Source: Kaistella haifensis DSM 19056 (GTDB lineage Bacteria; Bacteroidota; Bacteroidia; Flavobacteriales; Weeksellaceae). From it: a stretch of DNA of 39,840 nt. Below are positions 16,374 to 27,341 of the stretch, piece by piece. A program made the translations under genes and the position numbers. How positions within the stretch are numbered: position 1 is the first letter of the stretch; the number at the start of each line of letters is the position of its first letter. The notes under the pieces are model-generated. The model was not told where the DNA came from. It made no database searches and saw nothing but the letters and a program-made list of their open reading frames with translations. The stretch is taken from NCBI RefSeq assembly GCF_000735695.2, contig NZ_JASZ02000026.1:1-39840 (forward strand), in the 5' to 3' direction.

Positions 16374-18071
16374 ATGCAGTTATCAGAACAGGAAATTATC
16401 CGGAGAGAAAAGTTAGCCACTTTACAGAAAATGGGGATCGATGCTTTTCCGGCCGAAGAATATAAAATCACAGATACCACAAAATCCATCAAGGAAAATT
16501 TTACAGAAGGCAAAAAAGTACAGATTGCCGGAAGACTGATGAGCCGAAGAATCCAGGGGAAAGCAAGTTTTGCTGAACTGCAGGATTCTGAAGGAAGAAT
16601 TCAGGTCTATTTCAACCGCGACGAGATTTGTCCAGGTGATGAAAAGACGCTTTATAATGAGGTTTACAAGCATCTTTTAGATATTGGCGACATCATCGGA
16701 ATTGAAGGAGAACTCTTCAAAACACAAGTTGGCGAAATGACGGTTAAGGTTGAAAACTTTACCTTACTGACCAAATCATTAAGACCACTACCTCAACCCA
16801 GAACCGACGAAAACGGTGTAACACACGATGCTTTCAACGATCCGGAACTAAGATATAGACAGCGTTATGTGGATTTAACAGTAAATCCTCATGTAAAAGA
16901 AGTTTTCGTGAAAAGAACTAAATTGTTCAACGCGATGCGTCAGTTTTTCAATGATGCAGGCTATTTTGAAGTAGAAACTCCAATCCTGCAATCGATTCCC
17001 GGCGGAGCTGCTGCAAAACCCTTCATCACCCATCACAATGCTTTAGATATTCCATTATATTTAAGAATTGCCAATGAACTTTACCTGAAAAGACTCATCG
17101 TAGGTGGTTTTGACGGAGTTTACGAATTCTCGAAAAACTTCCGGAATGAAGGAATGGACAGAACACACAACCCTGAATTTACAGCAATGGAAATCTATGT
17201 TGCGTACAAAGATTACAATTGGATGATGGATTTCACAGAAAAACTATTAGAATACTGTGCGACACAAGTAAACGGAAGTGCAGAATCTACTTTCGGGGAA
17301 CATACAATCAACTGGAAAGCGCCTTATCCAAGGGTTTCAATGACCGAAGCTATTTTGAAATTCACAGGTTTCGATATCACCGGAAAAACTGAACAGGAAC
17401 TGTTCGATTTCGCAAAATCCATAGGAATTGATGTAAACGAAACAATGGGTAAAGGGAAATTAATCGATGAAATCTTCGGAGAAAAATGCGAAGGAAACTT
17501 CATTCAACCAACATTTATTACGGATTATCCGATCGAAATGTCGCCTTTAACCAAAAAACACAGAAGCAAAGAAGGTTTGACCGAGCGTTTTGAATTAATG
17601 GTTTGTGGAAAAGAAATCGCAAATGCTTATTCAGAATTAAATGATCCAATTGATCAAAGAGAACGTTTTGAGGCGCAACTAGCACTTTCAGAACGTGGTG
17701 ATGATGAAGCCATGTTCATTGATAATGATTTCCTTCGAGCTTTGGAATACGGAATGCCGCCAACTTCGGGATTGGGAATCGGAATGGATCGTCTAATTAT
17801 GTTCCTTACGAACAATGCATCCATCCAAGAAGTTTTACTTTTTCCACAAATGAAACCTGAAAAAGTTGCTCCTCAGTTCGAGTTGGATGAGGATGAAAAA
17901 TTGCTTTTAGAAATTCTGAATTCCCAAGAAGAGCCAATGAATTTGGCAGATGTAAAAGCTAAAAGCCAGCTTTCCGGAAAAAAATGGGACAAAGCGACGA
18001 AAAATTTAACCAAAAACAATTTAATTAAAGTTGAAAAAACCGAAGATCAAGTTTTGATGAAATTGTTTTGA
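16374..18071 (+). CDS. lysS: Lysyl-tRNA synthetase (class II) with C-terminal extension
   Basis: LysS charges tRNA-Lys. The 565-residue enzyme has the N-terminal anticodon-binding OB fold (VQIAGRLMSRRIQGKASFAELQDSEGRIQVY), class II motif 1 (FNDAGYFEVETPILQSIPGGAAAKPF), motif 2 (FEFSKNFRNEGMDRTHNPEFT region) and motif 3 (GLGIGMDRLIMFLTNN). After the usual end of the catalytic core at FPQMKPEK there are 68 further residues (about 498-565) that look like a small helical, perhaps winged-helix, domain: LLLEILNSQEEPMNLADVKA to KKWDKATKNLTKNNLIKVEK. I believe such tails occur in other Bacteroidota LysRS. The gene is alone in its transcript, between its own promoter and a terminator. Confidence 0.96.
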   Translation: MQLSEQEIIRREKLATLQKMGIDAFPAEEYKITDTTKSIKENFTEGKKVQIAGRLMSRRIQGKASFAELQDSEGRIQVYFNRDEICPGDEKTLYNEVYKHLLDIGDIIGIEGELFKTQVGEMTVKVENFTLLTKSLRPLPQPRTDENGVTHDAFNDPELRYRQRYVDLTVNPHVKEVFVKRTKLFNAMRQFFNDAGYFEVETPILQSIPGGAAAKPFITHHNALDIPLYLRIANELYLKRLIVGGFDGVYEFSKNFRNEGMDRTHNPEFTAMEIYVAYKDYNWMMDFTEKLLEYCATQVNGSAESTFGEHTINWKAPYPRVSMTEAILKFTGFDITGKTEQELFDFAKSIGIDVNETMGKGKLIDEIFGEKCEGNFIQPTFITDYPIEMSPLTKKHRSKEGLTERFELMVCGKEIANAYSELNDPIDQRERFEAQLALSERGDDEAMFIDNDFLRALEYGMPPTSGLGIGMDRLIMFLTNNASIQEVLLFPQMKPEKVAPQFELDEDEKLLLEILNSQEEPMNLADVKAKSQLSGKKWDKATKNLTKNNLIKVEKTEDQVLMKLF

Positions 18072-18095
18072 TGAGCAATAAAATATGAATGTAAA

Positions 18096-18119
18096 AACGG
18101 ACTTCGGTTCGTTTTTTTT
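18096..18119 (+). terminator. Bidirectional intrinsic terminator between lysS and cydB
   Basis: Arms AACGGAC (18096-18102) and GTTCGTT (18107-18113) close a TTCG loop, with a T-run at 18112-18119. Five As precede the stem on the left, so it can also terminate the leftward cyd transcript. It separates the convergent lysS and cydB genes. Confidence 0.85.
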
Positions 18120-18126
18120 GTTAAAA

Positions 18127-19131
18127 CTACCTTCGTTGTCTGCTGAAAGAGAACATCAAATAAAACAAAAACGGTAGAATAAACATTGAACCCAACACCA
18201 AAGCCCAACCCAAAGCAGAAATAGTTTTCGCAGAAGCCGCATGTTCTAGCAAAGAAAGATGCTCCCCGTTTCCGAGAAGAATTAAATTTGGATTATGCTG
18301 ATATGTCGCGGCAACCAAAATCATCACCACCTGAAAACCTGCTAAAACCCTCACCGGAAATAACTTTTCACGTTTCATCGCTCTTAAAATTAAAAACAAA
18401 CAAATCGTAGCAGAAACTGACGCAATAATTCCGATTGGTTTCGAGAAAACCCAAATCAGCAAAGGAATATTGGACAAATAAGCGGTAATAAAAACTAAAA
18501 TTCCGGTGATGACCACAAAAATCATGGTTTGTTTAGATTTTTTTATCATTAAATTCAATTCAAGCCTGTCGCTGGTTTCTCTTAATGCAAAAACCGAAGC
18601 CAGATAAGCGCAGATAGAAACCGTAAAACATCCTACTGCAACGCCAAACCAATTCAACCAGCTGAAGATATATAAATCTAGAAAATTCGTAGCTTCCGGA
18701 TTGATAGCATGTGAAATCGTAGCCGCTGCGATTAGTCCTAAAAAAAACGGAGTAAGCAAACTGGAATAGTAAAAAATTTGAGTATAAACTTCTTGCCAAT
18801 CGTCTTTCACCGCGTCGTAATGCCTGAAAGTAAATGCCGTTCCGCGTGCGATAATTCCCAAAAGCATCAAAACCAAAGGAATATGCAGATAAATGGAAAG
18901 CGTAGTATAAATTTCCGGAAACCCTACAAATAAAATCACAATTGCAATAATCAGCCACATGTGATTGGCCTCCCAAACAGGCGCAATGGATTCATACATA
19001 AGATTTTTCGTTTTGGTACGATTGCTTTTTCGGGTAAAAAGTTCCACAATTCCCGCCCCAAAATCTGCTCCGCCAAAAATAATATACAGACAGATCGAAA
19101 GCCATAGAAAACCTATTACAACGTAGATCAT
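18127..19131 (-). CDS. cydB: Cytochrome bd quinol oxidase subunit II
   Basis: CydB pairs with CydA in the high-affinity terminal oxidase of the inner membrane. The 334-residue protein has about eight hydrophobic helices and begins with the family's pattern (GFLWLSICLYIIFGGADFGAGIVELF), followed by APVWEANHMWLIIAIVILFVGFPEIY, in which the WEANHVW-like segment is diagnostic. Its ATG overlaps the cydA stop as ATGA, so the two are translationally coupled. No cydX or cydDC genes are adjacent. Confidence 0.94.
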   Translation of the reverse strand: MIYVVIGFLWLSICLYIIFGGADFGAGIVELFTRKSNRTKTKNLMYESIAPVWEANHMWLIIAIVILFVGFPEIYTTLSIYLHIPLVLMLLGIIARGTAFTFRHYDAVKDDWQEVYTQIFYYSSLLTPFFLGLIAAATISHAINPEATNFLDLYIFSWLNWFGVAVGCFTVSICAYLASVFALRETSDRLELNLMIKKSKQTMIFVVITGILVFITAYLSNIPLLIWVFSKPIGIIASVSATICLFLILRAMKREKLFPVRVLAGFQVVMILVAATYQHNPNLILLGNGEHLSLLEHAASAKTISALGWALVLGSMFILPFLFYLMFSFSRQRR

Positions 19132-20471
19132 GATGGTTTGTTTTTAGAATTAAACTGTGGGTCGGTAGGATCGTAAAGTTTCGGAACCATTTGAATCTGT
19201 CGCCTTAAAAGAAAAATAATAATGCACGACAACGAAACAAAAATCGCGGTGAAAAAATAAAAAGAATATTGAATTCCCGGCATCGGAGTTACCGCATCAG
19301 CAGTTCGCATGATTCCGTAAATAATCCATGGTTGACGACCAACTTCAGTGACCGTCCAACCAGCTTCCAATGCAATATAACCAAAAGGCGTTGCAAACAT
19401 GAACATTTTCAAAAGCCAATTTTTGGTGAGCCAATGTTTTTTAAAAAATAGTGCAAACAAATAAATTCCACCAATTATAATCATCACCACGCCAAAGAAA
19501 ATCATGATTTGAAAAGCATAGTGAACCACCGCAACCGGCGGCCATTCGTCACGAGGAAAATCTTTCAAACCTTTCACTTCCGCATTAAAATCATTGCTGA
19601 CCAAAAAACTCAAAACTTTCGGTATTTTTAATGCATTTTTAATTTCACCTTTTTCTTCATCCGGAATTCCTCCAATCACGAAAGCTGCACCTTTTTCTGT
19701 TTCGAAATGAGCTTCCATCGCAGCTAACTTGATCGGTTGTCTTTCTGCTACCGATTTCGCAGCTACATCACCACTCAATGGCGCTCCGAATGCGCCAATC
19801 AAGGCAAAACCCGCAGCAATTTTGAATGCTTTGGTATGAAACTCAATATTTTTCTTTTTTAAAATTAAATAGGCATGAACACCAGCAACCGTAAATCCGG
19901 TTGCACAAAAAGCCGCAACCGTCATGTGAAATGCCTGTGGAAACCAAGCCTCATTGAACATTGCTTTGATCGGATCGATATTTTGATATTGCCCGTCGAT
20001 ATAATCGAAACCTGTTGGCGAATTCATCCACGCATTGGCCGCCACAACTAAAATTCCGGAAGCTAAACCACTAATGCCAACCAGAAATCCACAAAACCAA
20101 TGAAACCATTTGTTGAATTTTTCCCATCCGTAAAGAAAAAATCCCAATGCAATGGCTTCAATAAAAAAAGCAGTCCCCTCCAATGAAAAAGGCATCCCGA
20201 AAATAGGACCTGCGTGTTTCATAAATCCAGGCCAAAGCAAGCCCAATTCAAAGGAAAGCATGGTTCCGGAAACCGCGCCTGTCGCAAACAAAATCGCCAC
20301 CCCTTTACTCCAAGCTTTGGTAAGTCCTTTGTAGACGAGGTTTCCGGTTTTCAAATATTTCCAGTGAGCAAATGCCATCAGAAATGGCATCACCATACCA
20401 ACACAGGAAAAAATAATGTGAAAACCAAGCGACATGGCCATTTGAGAACGCGCTGCAATGAAATCATCCAT
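19128..20471 (-). CDS. cydA: Cytochrome bd quinol oxidase subunit I
   Basis: CydA carries the hemes and the quinol site. Started at the ATG at 20471 it has 447 residues and begins MDDFIAARSQMAMSLGFHII; a longer reading would need a TTG seven codons upstream and is less likely. His18 (heme b595 type ligand), His182 in FPQAFHMTVAAF and the Met of HYAFQIMIFFG (heme b558 type ligands) are in place, as is GRQPW. The Q-loop between KSVAERQPIKLAAMEAHFET and the next helix is short, as in the cyanide-insensitive-like group rather than the long-loop E. coli enzyme. Such oxidases serve respiration at low oxygen. No clear TAnnTTTG promoter is seen upstream. Confidence 0.94.
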   Translation of the reverse strand: MDDFIAARSQMAMSLGFHIIFSCVGMVMPFLMAFAHWKYLKTGNLVYKGLTKAWSKGVAILFATGAVSGTMLSFELGLLWPGFMKHAGPIFGMPFSLEGTAFFIEAIALGFFLYGWEKFNKWFHWFCGFLVGISGLASGILVVAANAWMNSPTGFDYIDGQYQNIDPIKAMFNEAWFPQAFHMTVAAFCATGFTVAGVHAYLILKKKNIEFHTKAFKIAAGFALIGAFGAPLSGDVAAKSVAERQPIKLAAMEAHFETEKGAAFVIGGIPDEEKGEIKNALKIPKVLSFLVSNDFNAEVKGLKDFPRDEWPPVAVVHYAFQIMIFFGVVMIIIGGIYLFALFFKKHWLTKNWLLKMFMFATPFGYIALEAGWTVTEVGRQPWIIYGIMRTADAVTPMPGIQYSFYFFTAIFVSLSCIIIFLLRRQIQMVPKLYDPTDPQFNSKNKPS

Positions 20472-20741
20472 AATTTTGAAATTTTGGGTCAATAAAAGTA
20501 AACATTAACCTTCAATAATAAACATGATTTATCACAGTTATTTTCGATTTTAATTGATATTTTTTGTTTATTTTTTAAATAATTAAAGCTAAAAATCATC
20601 TTTCGAAAAGAAAGGTTTTGTTGTGGAAAACTTCTTGTGTTTTTTGGGAAGAATTAACTTTTTTACCTCGAAAAAAATCACGATATTTGTAAGCATTTTT
20701 AAAGAAAAACAACAATAAAAAAGAGGAATAAAAGTATCTGA

Positions 20742-22715
<1,974 letters not shown>

Positions 22716-22742
22716 AATGAAAATTTAACATATTATCTCAAT

Positions 22743-22769
22743 AAAACCGTTCATTTTGGACGGTTTTTT
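22743..22769 (+). terminator. gyrB intrinsic terminator
   Basis: Arms AAAACCGTTC (22743-22752) and GGACGGTTTT (22758-22767) form a ten-pair stem with one G-U, loop ATTTT, and six Ts to 22769. Confidence 0.85.
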
Positions 22770-22795
22770 GCTCAAAAGTTTAATCATCAAACACC

Positions 22796-23611
22796 ATGAA
22801 AATGAAGAAAACTTTAATTATTACTTCCGCCGCATTTTTATTATTTTTCAGTTGTATAAAAACTGAAAAACAAACATCAGAAAAATCCGTAAAATCCGAT
22901 TCTACAGTAGTTTCCACACCAGTTTTCGCAATCGATTCCGTAAAAGTTACCGATTCTTTGAAGATCGATAAAAATCTTTCCACAATTTTCCAATCGAAAG
23001 CGTTGGTTTTCCCAAATATTTCGAATAAATCGGTTCTCGACAGTGTATATGCACCAATCAACATCAAATTGGAATCTTATTCAAAAGATCAAATTCTGGA
23101 AGCTCTCGAGAAGCAAAAAACAGATTTTTTCCAGAATTCTAAAGAAAACATTACTGATTGGAAGCCTGATTTTGAGCAAACCTGGGATCAAACTTCCGAC
23201 ATGAAGCTGTTTTCCAAAATGGACGATTTCATAACCATTCAATATACTGCGAGTGGCTATACCGGTGGCGCACATGGCTATTACAACGAAATTTATAAAG
23301 TTTTTGATTTAAAAACGAACAAAACTCTGCAGCTTTCTGATATTTTGAAAGTTCAAGATGCGGAAATTTGGAGCCGTATTTTGATGGATCATTTTCTAAA
23401 AAATGATTTAGAAAAAGGACAGGCAGCAGCGCTTTTGGTAAAAGAAATACCACTGAATAACAATTTTTACTTCGACAAGGAATATCTTTATTTCCTTTAT
23501 AATCAATATGAAATTGCCGCATACGCCGCTGGTCCAGTTCTCATAAAAATTCCGCTTTCGGAAATAAAACCATTTTTAAACGACGAGTTCAAAACGAGAC
23601 TGAAACTTTAA
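22796..23611 (+). CDS. DUF3298/RsiV-like lipoprotein
   Basis: A 271-residue exported lipoprotein with signal MKMKKTLIITSAAFLLFFSC and lipidated Cys20, then a Ser/Thr/Val-rich linker to about residue 50. The folded part holds a DUF4163-like stretch (FITIQYTASGYTGGAHGYYNEIYKVFDL) and the C-terminal DUF3298 domain (NNFYFDKEYLYFLYNQYEIAAYAAGPVLIKIPLSEIKPFL). The same pair of domains forms the periplasmic part of the RsiV anti-sigma factor, which binds lysozyme; whether this lipoprotein does so is unknown. No promoter is obvious; the gene begins 26 bases after the gyrB terminator. Confidence 0.8.
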   Translation: MKMKKTLIITSAAFLLFFSCIKTEKQTSEKSVKSDSTVVSTPVFAIDSVKVTDSLKIDKNLSTIFQSKALVFPNISNKSVLDSVYAPINIKLESYSKDQILEALEKQKTDFFQNSKENITDWKPDFEQTWDQTSDMKLFSKMDDFITIQYTASGYTGGAHGYYNEIYKVFDLKTNKTLQLSDILKVQDAEIWSRILMDHFLKNDLEKGQAAALLVKEIPLNNNFYFDKEYLYFLYNQYEIAAYAAGPVLIKIPLSEIKPFLNDEFKTRLKL

Positions 23612-23625
23612 TAAAAAATAGAGAA

Positions 23626-23657
23626 GCCTGATGAAACACCATTTTATCAGGCATTTT
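23626..23657 (+). terminator. Probable weak terminator after the DUF3298 gene
   Basis: GCCTGAT (23626-23632) and ATCAGGC (23646-23652) form a seven-pair stem with a 13-base loop, followed by ATTTTAAT. It overlaps an in-frame ATG at 23631, which argues that the next gene starts at 23670 instead. Confidence 0.5.
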
Positions 23658-23669
23658 AATCTTATTCTT

Positions 23670-24521
23670 ATGGAAAAAGTCGCCTTCATCATCAATCCTT
23701 TTTCAGCGAAAAAAAATTATCAACCTTTTCTGGATGCACTCTTAAAAAAAGTTGGAAATCCGATATATTACATTTCAGAATCCATTGAAGGCACTTTCGA
23801 TTTTATACGTGAAAACTTCGACAGGGTCGATATTTTCGTGGCAGTTGGTGGCGACGGAACCATTTCTACCGTTGCTCAAAAATTAATTAATACTGACAAA
23901 ATTCTGGCAATTTTCCCTGCTGGTTCCGGCAATGGATTTTCAAATGAAACCAATTTTTCCAAAAATTTAAATCAACTTTTAGATAAAATTAAAACAAAAA
24001 ATTCCAGAAATATTGATACATTTTTAGTCAACGACAAACTGTCGATCAATGTTTCAGGAACTGGTTTCGACGGAAAAGTAGTTAAGGAATTCGAAAAAAC
24101 GGAGCGTGGTTTCAAAAATTATATTAAAGTTTCTATCCAAACTTTTTTTAATTATAAACCGATCAAAGTAAAATTCATCACCGAGAATTATAAACAATAC
24201 AACGGAAAATATTTGATGCTGAACATCGCAAATACCCGCCAATTCGGGAATAATGCATACATCGCTCCGAAAGCGAGCAAAAGTGATGGCTTGGTAGATT
24301 TGGTTCTGGTGAAGAAATTTCCACTTACCTATTCGCCATTTTTCGCATTTCGAATGTTCACAAAACGCCTCAGAGACGACGATTATGTAACCTACTTACC
24401 AGTTTCGGAAATTGTATTTAAGGTTTCCACAAAAAATTGGCATCTTGACGGAGAATTCAACAAAATAAAATCTCCGGTTCACATCAAAGTATTACCGAAA
24501 AGTTTGAGAATTTTGGTGTAA
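23670..24521 (+). CDS. Diacylglycerol-kinase-family lipid kinase
   Basis: A 283-residue cytoplasmic enzyme of the DAGK/YegS/sphingosine-kinase fold that phosphorylates a lipid hydroxyl group; the true lipid is unknown. It starts MEKVAFIINPFSAKKNY, has the nucleotide-binding VAVGGDGTISTVAQ and IFPAGSGNGFSNE, and the later INVSGTGFDGKVV and NIANTRQFGNNAYIAPKASKSDGLVDLVL segments of the second domain, ending near WHLDGEF. A longer start at 23631 lies inside the preceding hairpin and adds an unconserved MKHHFIRHFNLIL, so I prefer 23670. It converges on the ggt gene with 11 bases between stop codons. Confidence 0.87.
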   Translation: MEKVAFIINPFSAKKNYQPFLDALLKKVGNPIYYISESIEGTFDFIRENFDRVDIFVAVGGDGTISTVAQKLINTDKILAIFPAGSGNGFSNETNFSKNLNQLLDKIKTKNSRNIDTFLVNDKLSINVSGTGFDGKVVKEFEKTERGFKNYIKVSIQTFFNYKPIKVKFITENYKQYNGKYLMLNIANTRQFGNNAYIAPKASKSDGLVDLVLVKKFPLTYSPFFAFRMFTKRLRDDDYVTYLPVSEIVFKVSTKNWHLDGEFNKIKSPVHIKVLPKSLRILV

Positions 24522-24532
24522 TTAGAAATTCC

Positions 24533-26218
24533 TTATTCTGTAGCCACCGAATCATCGCCACGTCCATCTGCTACAGCGGTTGCGTTTCCGTTTTCGTTGA
24601 TTACAATTATTTCGGTTTTCCCAATTTGGTTAATTCTGTCAAATTTATAATTTTTACTTTCTAAAGCTTTAATTGTGCTTTCCGGAAAACCTTTTTCAAC
24701 CGCAATCGTTTCAGGAAGCCACTGATGGTGAAATTTCGGAGCATTCACTGACAAATTTGGATTCAGTTTAAAGTCAAGAACATTCACAATCGACTGGTAA
24801 ACCGATGTTGGAATGGTAGTTCCGCCCGGTGTTCCCACGACAATATAAGGTTTACCATTTTTCAGGACAATCGTTGGTGTCATCGAGGAAAGCATTCTCT
24901 TTCCGGGTTCAATTTTATTAGCTTCACCACCAACTGCCCCAAACATATTCGGCACTCCCGGTTTTATGGAAAAGTCGTCCATTTCGTTATTTAAGAAAAA
25001 TCCGGCTCCTTCGACCACAACTTTGCTTCCGTAATATCCGTTCAGTGTAGTGGTCACCGAAACTGCGTTGCCTTCTTTGTCAATGATAGAAATATGCGTA
25101 GTTTCGGTAGATTCTTTCGGTTGAGGGATAATTTTTCCGACTTCGGAACTTGGTGTTGCTAGATCTTTGTTGTAAGATTTCCAACGATTTTTCAAATAAG
25201 CATCGGAAATTAACATTTGTGTTTTATCCTCTATAAAGTTAGGATCACCCATAAATTCGGCTCTATCGGCAAAAGCGCGTCTTTCTGCTTCCACCATAAT
25301 TTGAACTGCTTCTGCAGAATTTTGTTGGTATTTTTCAAGGTTTTCGTAGCTCGCCATTTTTAGCATTTGCGCTAATAAAATTCCGCCACTTGAAGGCAAA
25401 GGCATTGATACCACTTCGTTTCCTTTATAATCGAAAGTAATCGGTTTTCTTTCGGCCACCTTATAATTTTTTAAATCGTTTAAAGTGATAATTCCGTTTC
25501 CGCGTTTCATCTCGGCAACGATTAATTCCGCTGTTTTGCCTTCATAGAAACCTTTCTCCCCATATTTTTGAATTCTTTTCAGTGTTTCTGCTAAATCTTT
25601 TTGCACCAAAACATCGCCTTGTTTCCAAGGTTCATTTTTTTGGAAAACCGATTTTATTTTATTGTGTTCATTAAAATGTTTCATTTGGTCATTCAACAAA
25701 CTGGCTTCTTTTTCAGTAATGGCAAACCCTTGTTCAGCCAAGTCTATCGCAGGTTGAATCAACTTTTCCATCGGAAGTTTTGCGTGTTTCAAAGTCGCAT
25801 AAAATCCAGCGATCGAACCCGGAACGCCGGCGGCTAATCGTCCGTATTGCGAAAGAGTGGTATTTGCTTTTCCGTTTTTGTCGAGATACATATCTCTAGA
25901 AGCCTTTGCAGGAGCGGTTTCCCGAAAATCGATCGTGAATTTTTCGCCATTATTTTTTACACCAACCAAAAAACCACCACCACCGATGTTCCCGGCTTGT
26001 GGATAAACAACCGCCAATGCGTATTGTGTTGCAATTGCAGCATCGAAAGCATTACCCCCCATTTTCATCATTTTTGCGCCCGCTTCACTCGCGAGTGGAT
26101 GTGCGGAAACCACCAATCCTTTATTTTGGGTATGAATTTCTTTAATAATATTAAAATCGGTAAACTGTGCAAAAACAGCATTAGCAGAAAATACAAGTAG
26201 GAAAAGTGATTTTTTCAT
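24533..26218 (-). CDS. ggt: Gamma-glutamyltransferase (glutathione hydrolase)
   Basis: Ggt cleaves the gamma-glutamyl bond of glutathione and related peptides, or transfers the group to an acceptor, in the periplasm. The 561-residue precursor has a signal peptide ending near NAVFAQ, an N-terminal subunit with GNIGGGGFLVG and a DFRETAPAKA segment, and the self-cleavage site ESTETTHISIIDKEGNAVSV, where Thr373 would become the N-terminal nucleophile of the small subunit. MLSSMTPTIV and the GTPGGTTIPTSVYQ loop match the glutamate-binding region. A TATTTTTG promoter element lies at 26233-26240. It is a single-gene transcript. Confidence 0.95.
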   Translation of the reverse strand: MKKSLFLLVFSANAVFAQFTDFNIIKEIHTQNKGLVVSAHPLASEAGAKMMKMGGNAFDAAIATQYALAVVYPQAGNIGGGGFLVGVKNNGEKFTIDFRETAPAKASRDMYLDKNGKANTTLSQYGRLAAGVPGSIAGFYATLKHAKLPMEKLIQPAIDLAEQGFAITEKEASLLNDQMKHFNEHNKIKSVFQKNEPWKQGDVLVQKDLAETLKRIQKYGEKGFYEGKTAELIVAEMKRGNGIITLNDLKNYKVAERKPITFDYKGNEVVSMPLPSSGGILLAQMLKMASYENLEKYQQNSAEAVQIMVEAERRAFADRAEFMGDPNFIEDKTQMLISDAYLKNRWKSYNKDLATPSSEVGKIIPQPKESTETTHISIIDKEGNAVSVTTTLNGYYGSKVVVEGAGFFLNNEMDDFSIKPGVPNMFGAVGGEANKIEPGKRMLSSMTPTIVLKNGKPYIVVGTPGGTTIPTSVYQSIVNVLDFKLNPNLSVNAPKFHHQWLPETIAVEKGFPESTIKALESKNYKFDRINQIGKTEIIVINENGNATAVADGRGDDSVATE

Positions 26219-26232
26219 AATGGAAATTTCAA

Positions 26233-26240
26233 CAAAAATA
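26233..26240 (-). promoter_or_regulatory. ggt promoter, -7 element
   Basis: The minus strand reads TATTTTTG, matching TAnnTTTG, 14 bases before the ggt ATG. Confidence 0.55.
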
Positions 26241-26338
26241 CAGAAAAAAGGGCTTTACGATTAAGTATTGTAGTAGAATAAAGTTTTAACATTGATAATT
26301 ATTTACAAGTTTCATCACCGGTAATTGCTTAAAATTTT

Positions 26339-26346
26339 TAAATTTG
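26339..26346 (+). promoter_or_regulatory. Promoter -7 element of the threonine dehydrogenase operon
   Basis: TAAATTTG, a perfect TAnnTTTG match, 26 bases before the ATG at 26373. No good -33 element is seen. Confidence 0.5.
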
Positions 26347-26372
26347 CTTAACTGTAAATCTAAATTCACAAA

Positions 26373-27335
26373 ATGGAATCCTACACGGAAAAAATTCTTA
26401 TCACAGGTGCTCTCGGACAAATTGGAACAGAACTTACCAATTGTTTGGTTAAAATTCATGGTGCAGAAAATGTAATTGCTTCCGGGCTCGATCGCTGGGA
26501 CAAAGACTTAACTTCTGCAGGATTTTATGAAAGAATGGATGTAAGCAATACCCAGCTCGTTCGCCAAATTGTAAAAGATTATGAAATTACCACGGTTTAT
26601 CATTTGGCGTCATTGCTTTCCGGAACTTCCGAGAAACAGCCACTTTTTGCATGGAAACTGAATGTAGAACCATTATTGAATTTCTGCGAAATGGCAAGAG
26701 AAGGAATGTTGAAGAAAATTTTTTGGCCAAGTTCCATCGCTGTATTTGGGAAAGGAATTCCGAAAGAAAATGTAGGTCAAGATGTAGTTTTGAATCCAAC
26801 AACCGTTTACGGAATTTCGAAAATGGCGGGAGAAAAATGGTGCGAATATTACTACGATAAATTTGGTGTAGATGTAAGAAGCATTCGATATCCTGGTTTG
26901 ATTTCCTGGAAAACTCCTGCCGGTGGAGGAACAACAGATTATGCTGTAGAAATTTTTTACGAAGCAGTAGAACAAGGAAAATACACCAGTTTTATCTCTG
27001 AAAATACAGCAATGCCGATGCTTTATATGGACGATGCCATCAATGCAACTCTGAAATTAATGGATGCGCCAAAAGAAAATTTAACTGTTCGAGGTTCTTA
27101 TAATCTAGGTGGATTGTCGTTTACACCAAAAGAATTGGCCGAAGAAATCAAAAAAGAAATTCCGGATTTCGAGATTGATTATCAACCGGATTTCAGACAG
27201 GCAATTGCAGATTCCTGGCCGGCTTCAATAGACGATTCCATTGCCAAAAAAGATTGGGGATTAGCCTACGAATTCGATATCACTGCAATGACCAAAGACA
27301 TGCTGAAAAACCTCAAAATAAAACTTGGAAAATAA
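26373..27335 (+). CDS. L-threonine 3-dehydrogenase, epimerase (extended SDR) type
   Basis: The 320-residue NAD-dependent enzyme oxidises threonine to 2-amino-3-ketobutyrate, which is then split to glycine and acetyl-CoA. It is of the UDP-galactose-4-epimerase-like kind described from flavobacteria, not the zinc enzyme of enterobacteria. Evidence: the Rossmann motif ITGALGQIGTEL, the catalytic WPSSIAVFGKGIP and TVYGISKMAGEKW (Tyr and Lys), the substrate-loop signature TPAGGGTTDYAVEIFYEAVEQGKYTSF (given here to show its core GGGTTDYAVEIF) and a YMDDAINAT segment. It is followed after six bases by a second gene in the same direction. Confidence 0.88.
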   Translation: MESYTEKILITGALGQIGTELTNCLVKIHGAENVIASGLDRWDKDLTSAGFYERMDVSNTQLVRQIVKDYEITTVYHLASLLSGTSEKQPLFAWKLNVEPLLNFCEMAREGMLKKIFWPSSIAVFGKGIPKENVGQDVVLNPTTVYGISKMAGEKWCEYYYDKFGVDVRSIRYPGLISWKTPAGGGTTDYAVEIFYEAVEQGKYTSFISENTAMPMLYMDDAINATLKLMDAPKENLTVRGSYNLGGLSFTPKELAEEIKKEIPDFEIDYQPDFRQAIADSWPASIDDSIAKKDWGLAYEFDITAMTKDMLKNLKIKLGK

Positions 27336-27341
27336 TTTTTA

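Noticed and set aside
20622..20632. A DnaA-box-like TGTGGAAAA before gyrB, hinting at a replication origin
   Set aside because: One mismatch from the consensus, not clustered with others, and no dnaA, dnaN or recF gene is near.
23631..23669. A 13-residue longer start for the lipid kinase
   Set aside because: The ATG at 23631 is within a hairpin after the previous gene and the added residues do not fit the family's N-terminus.
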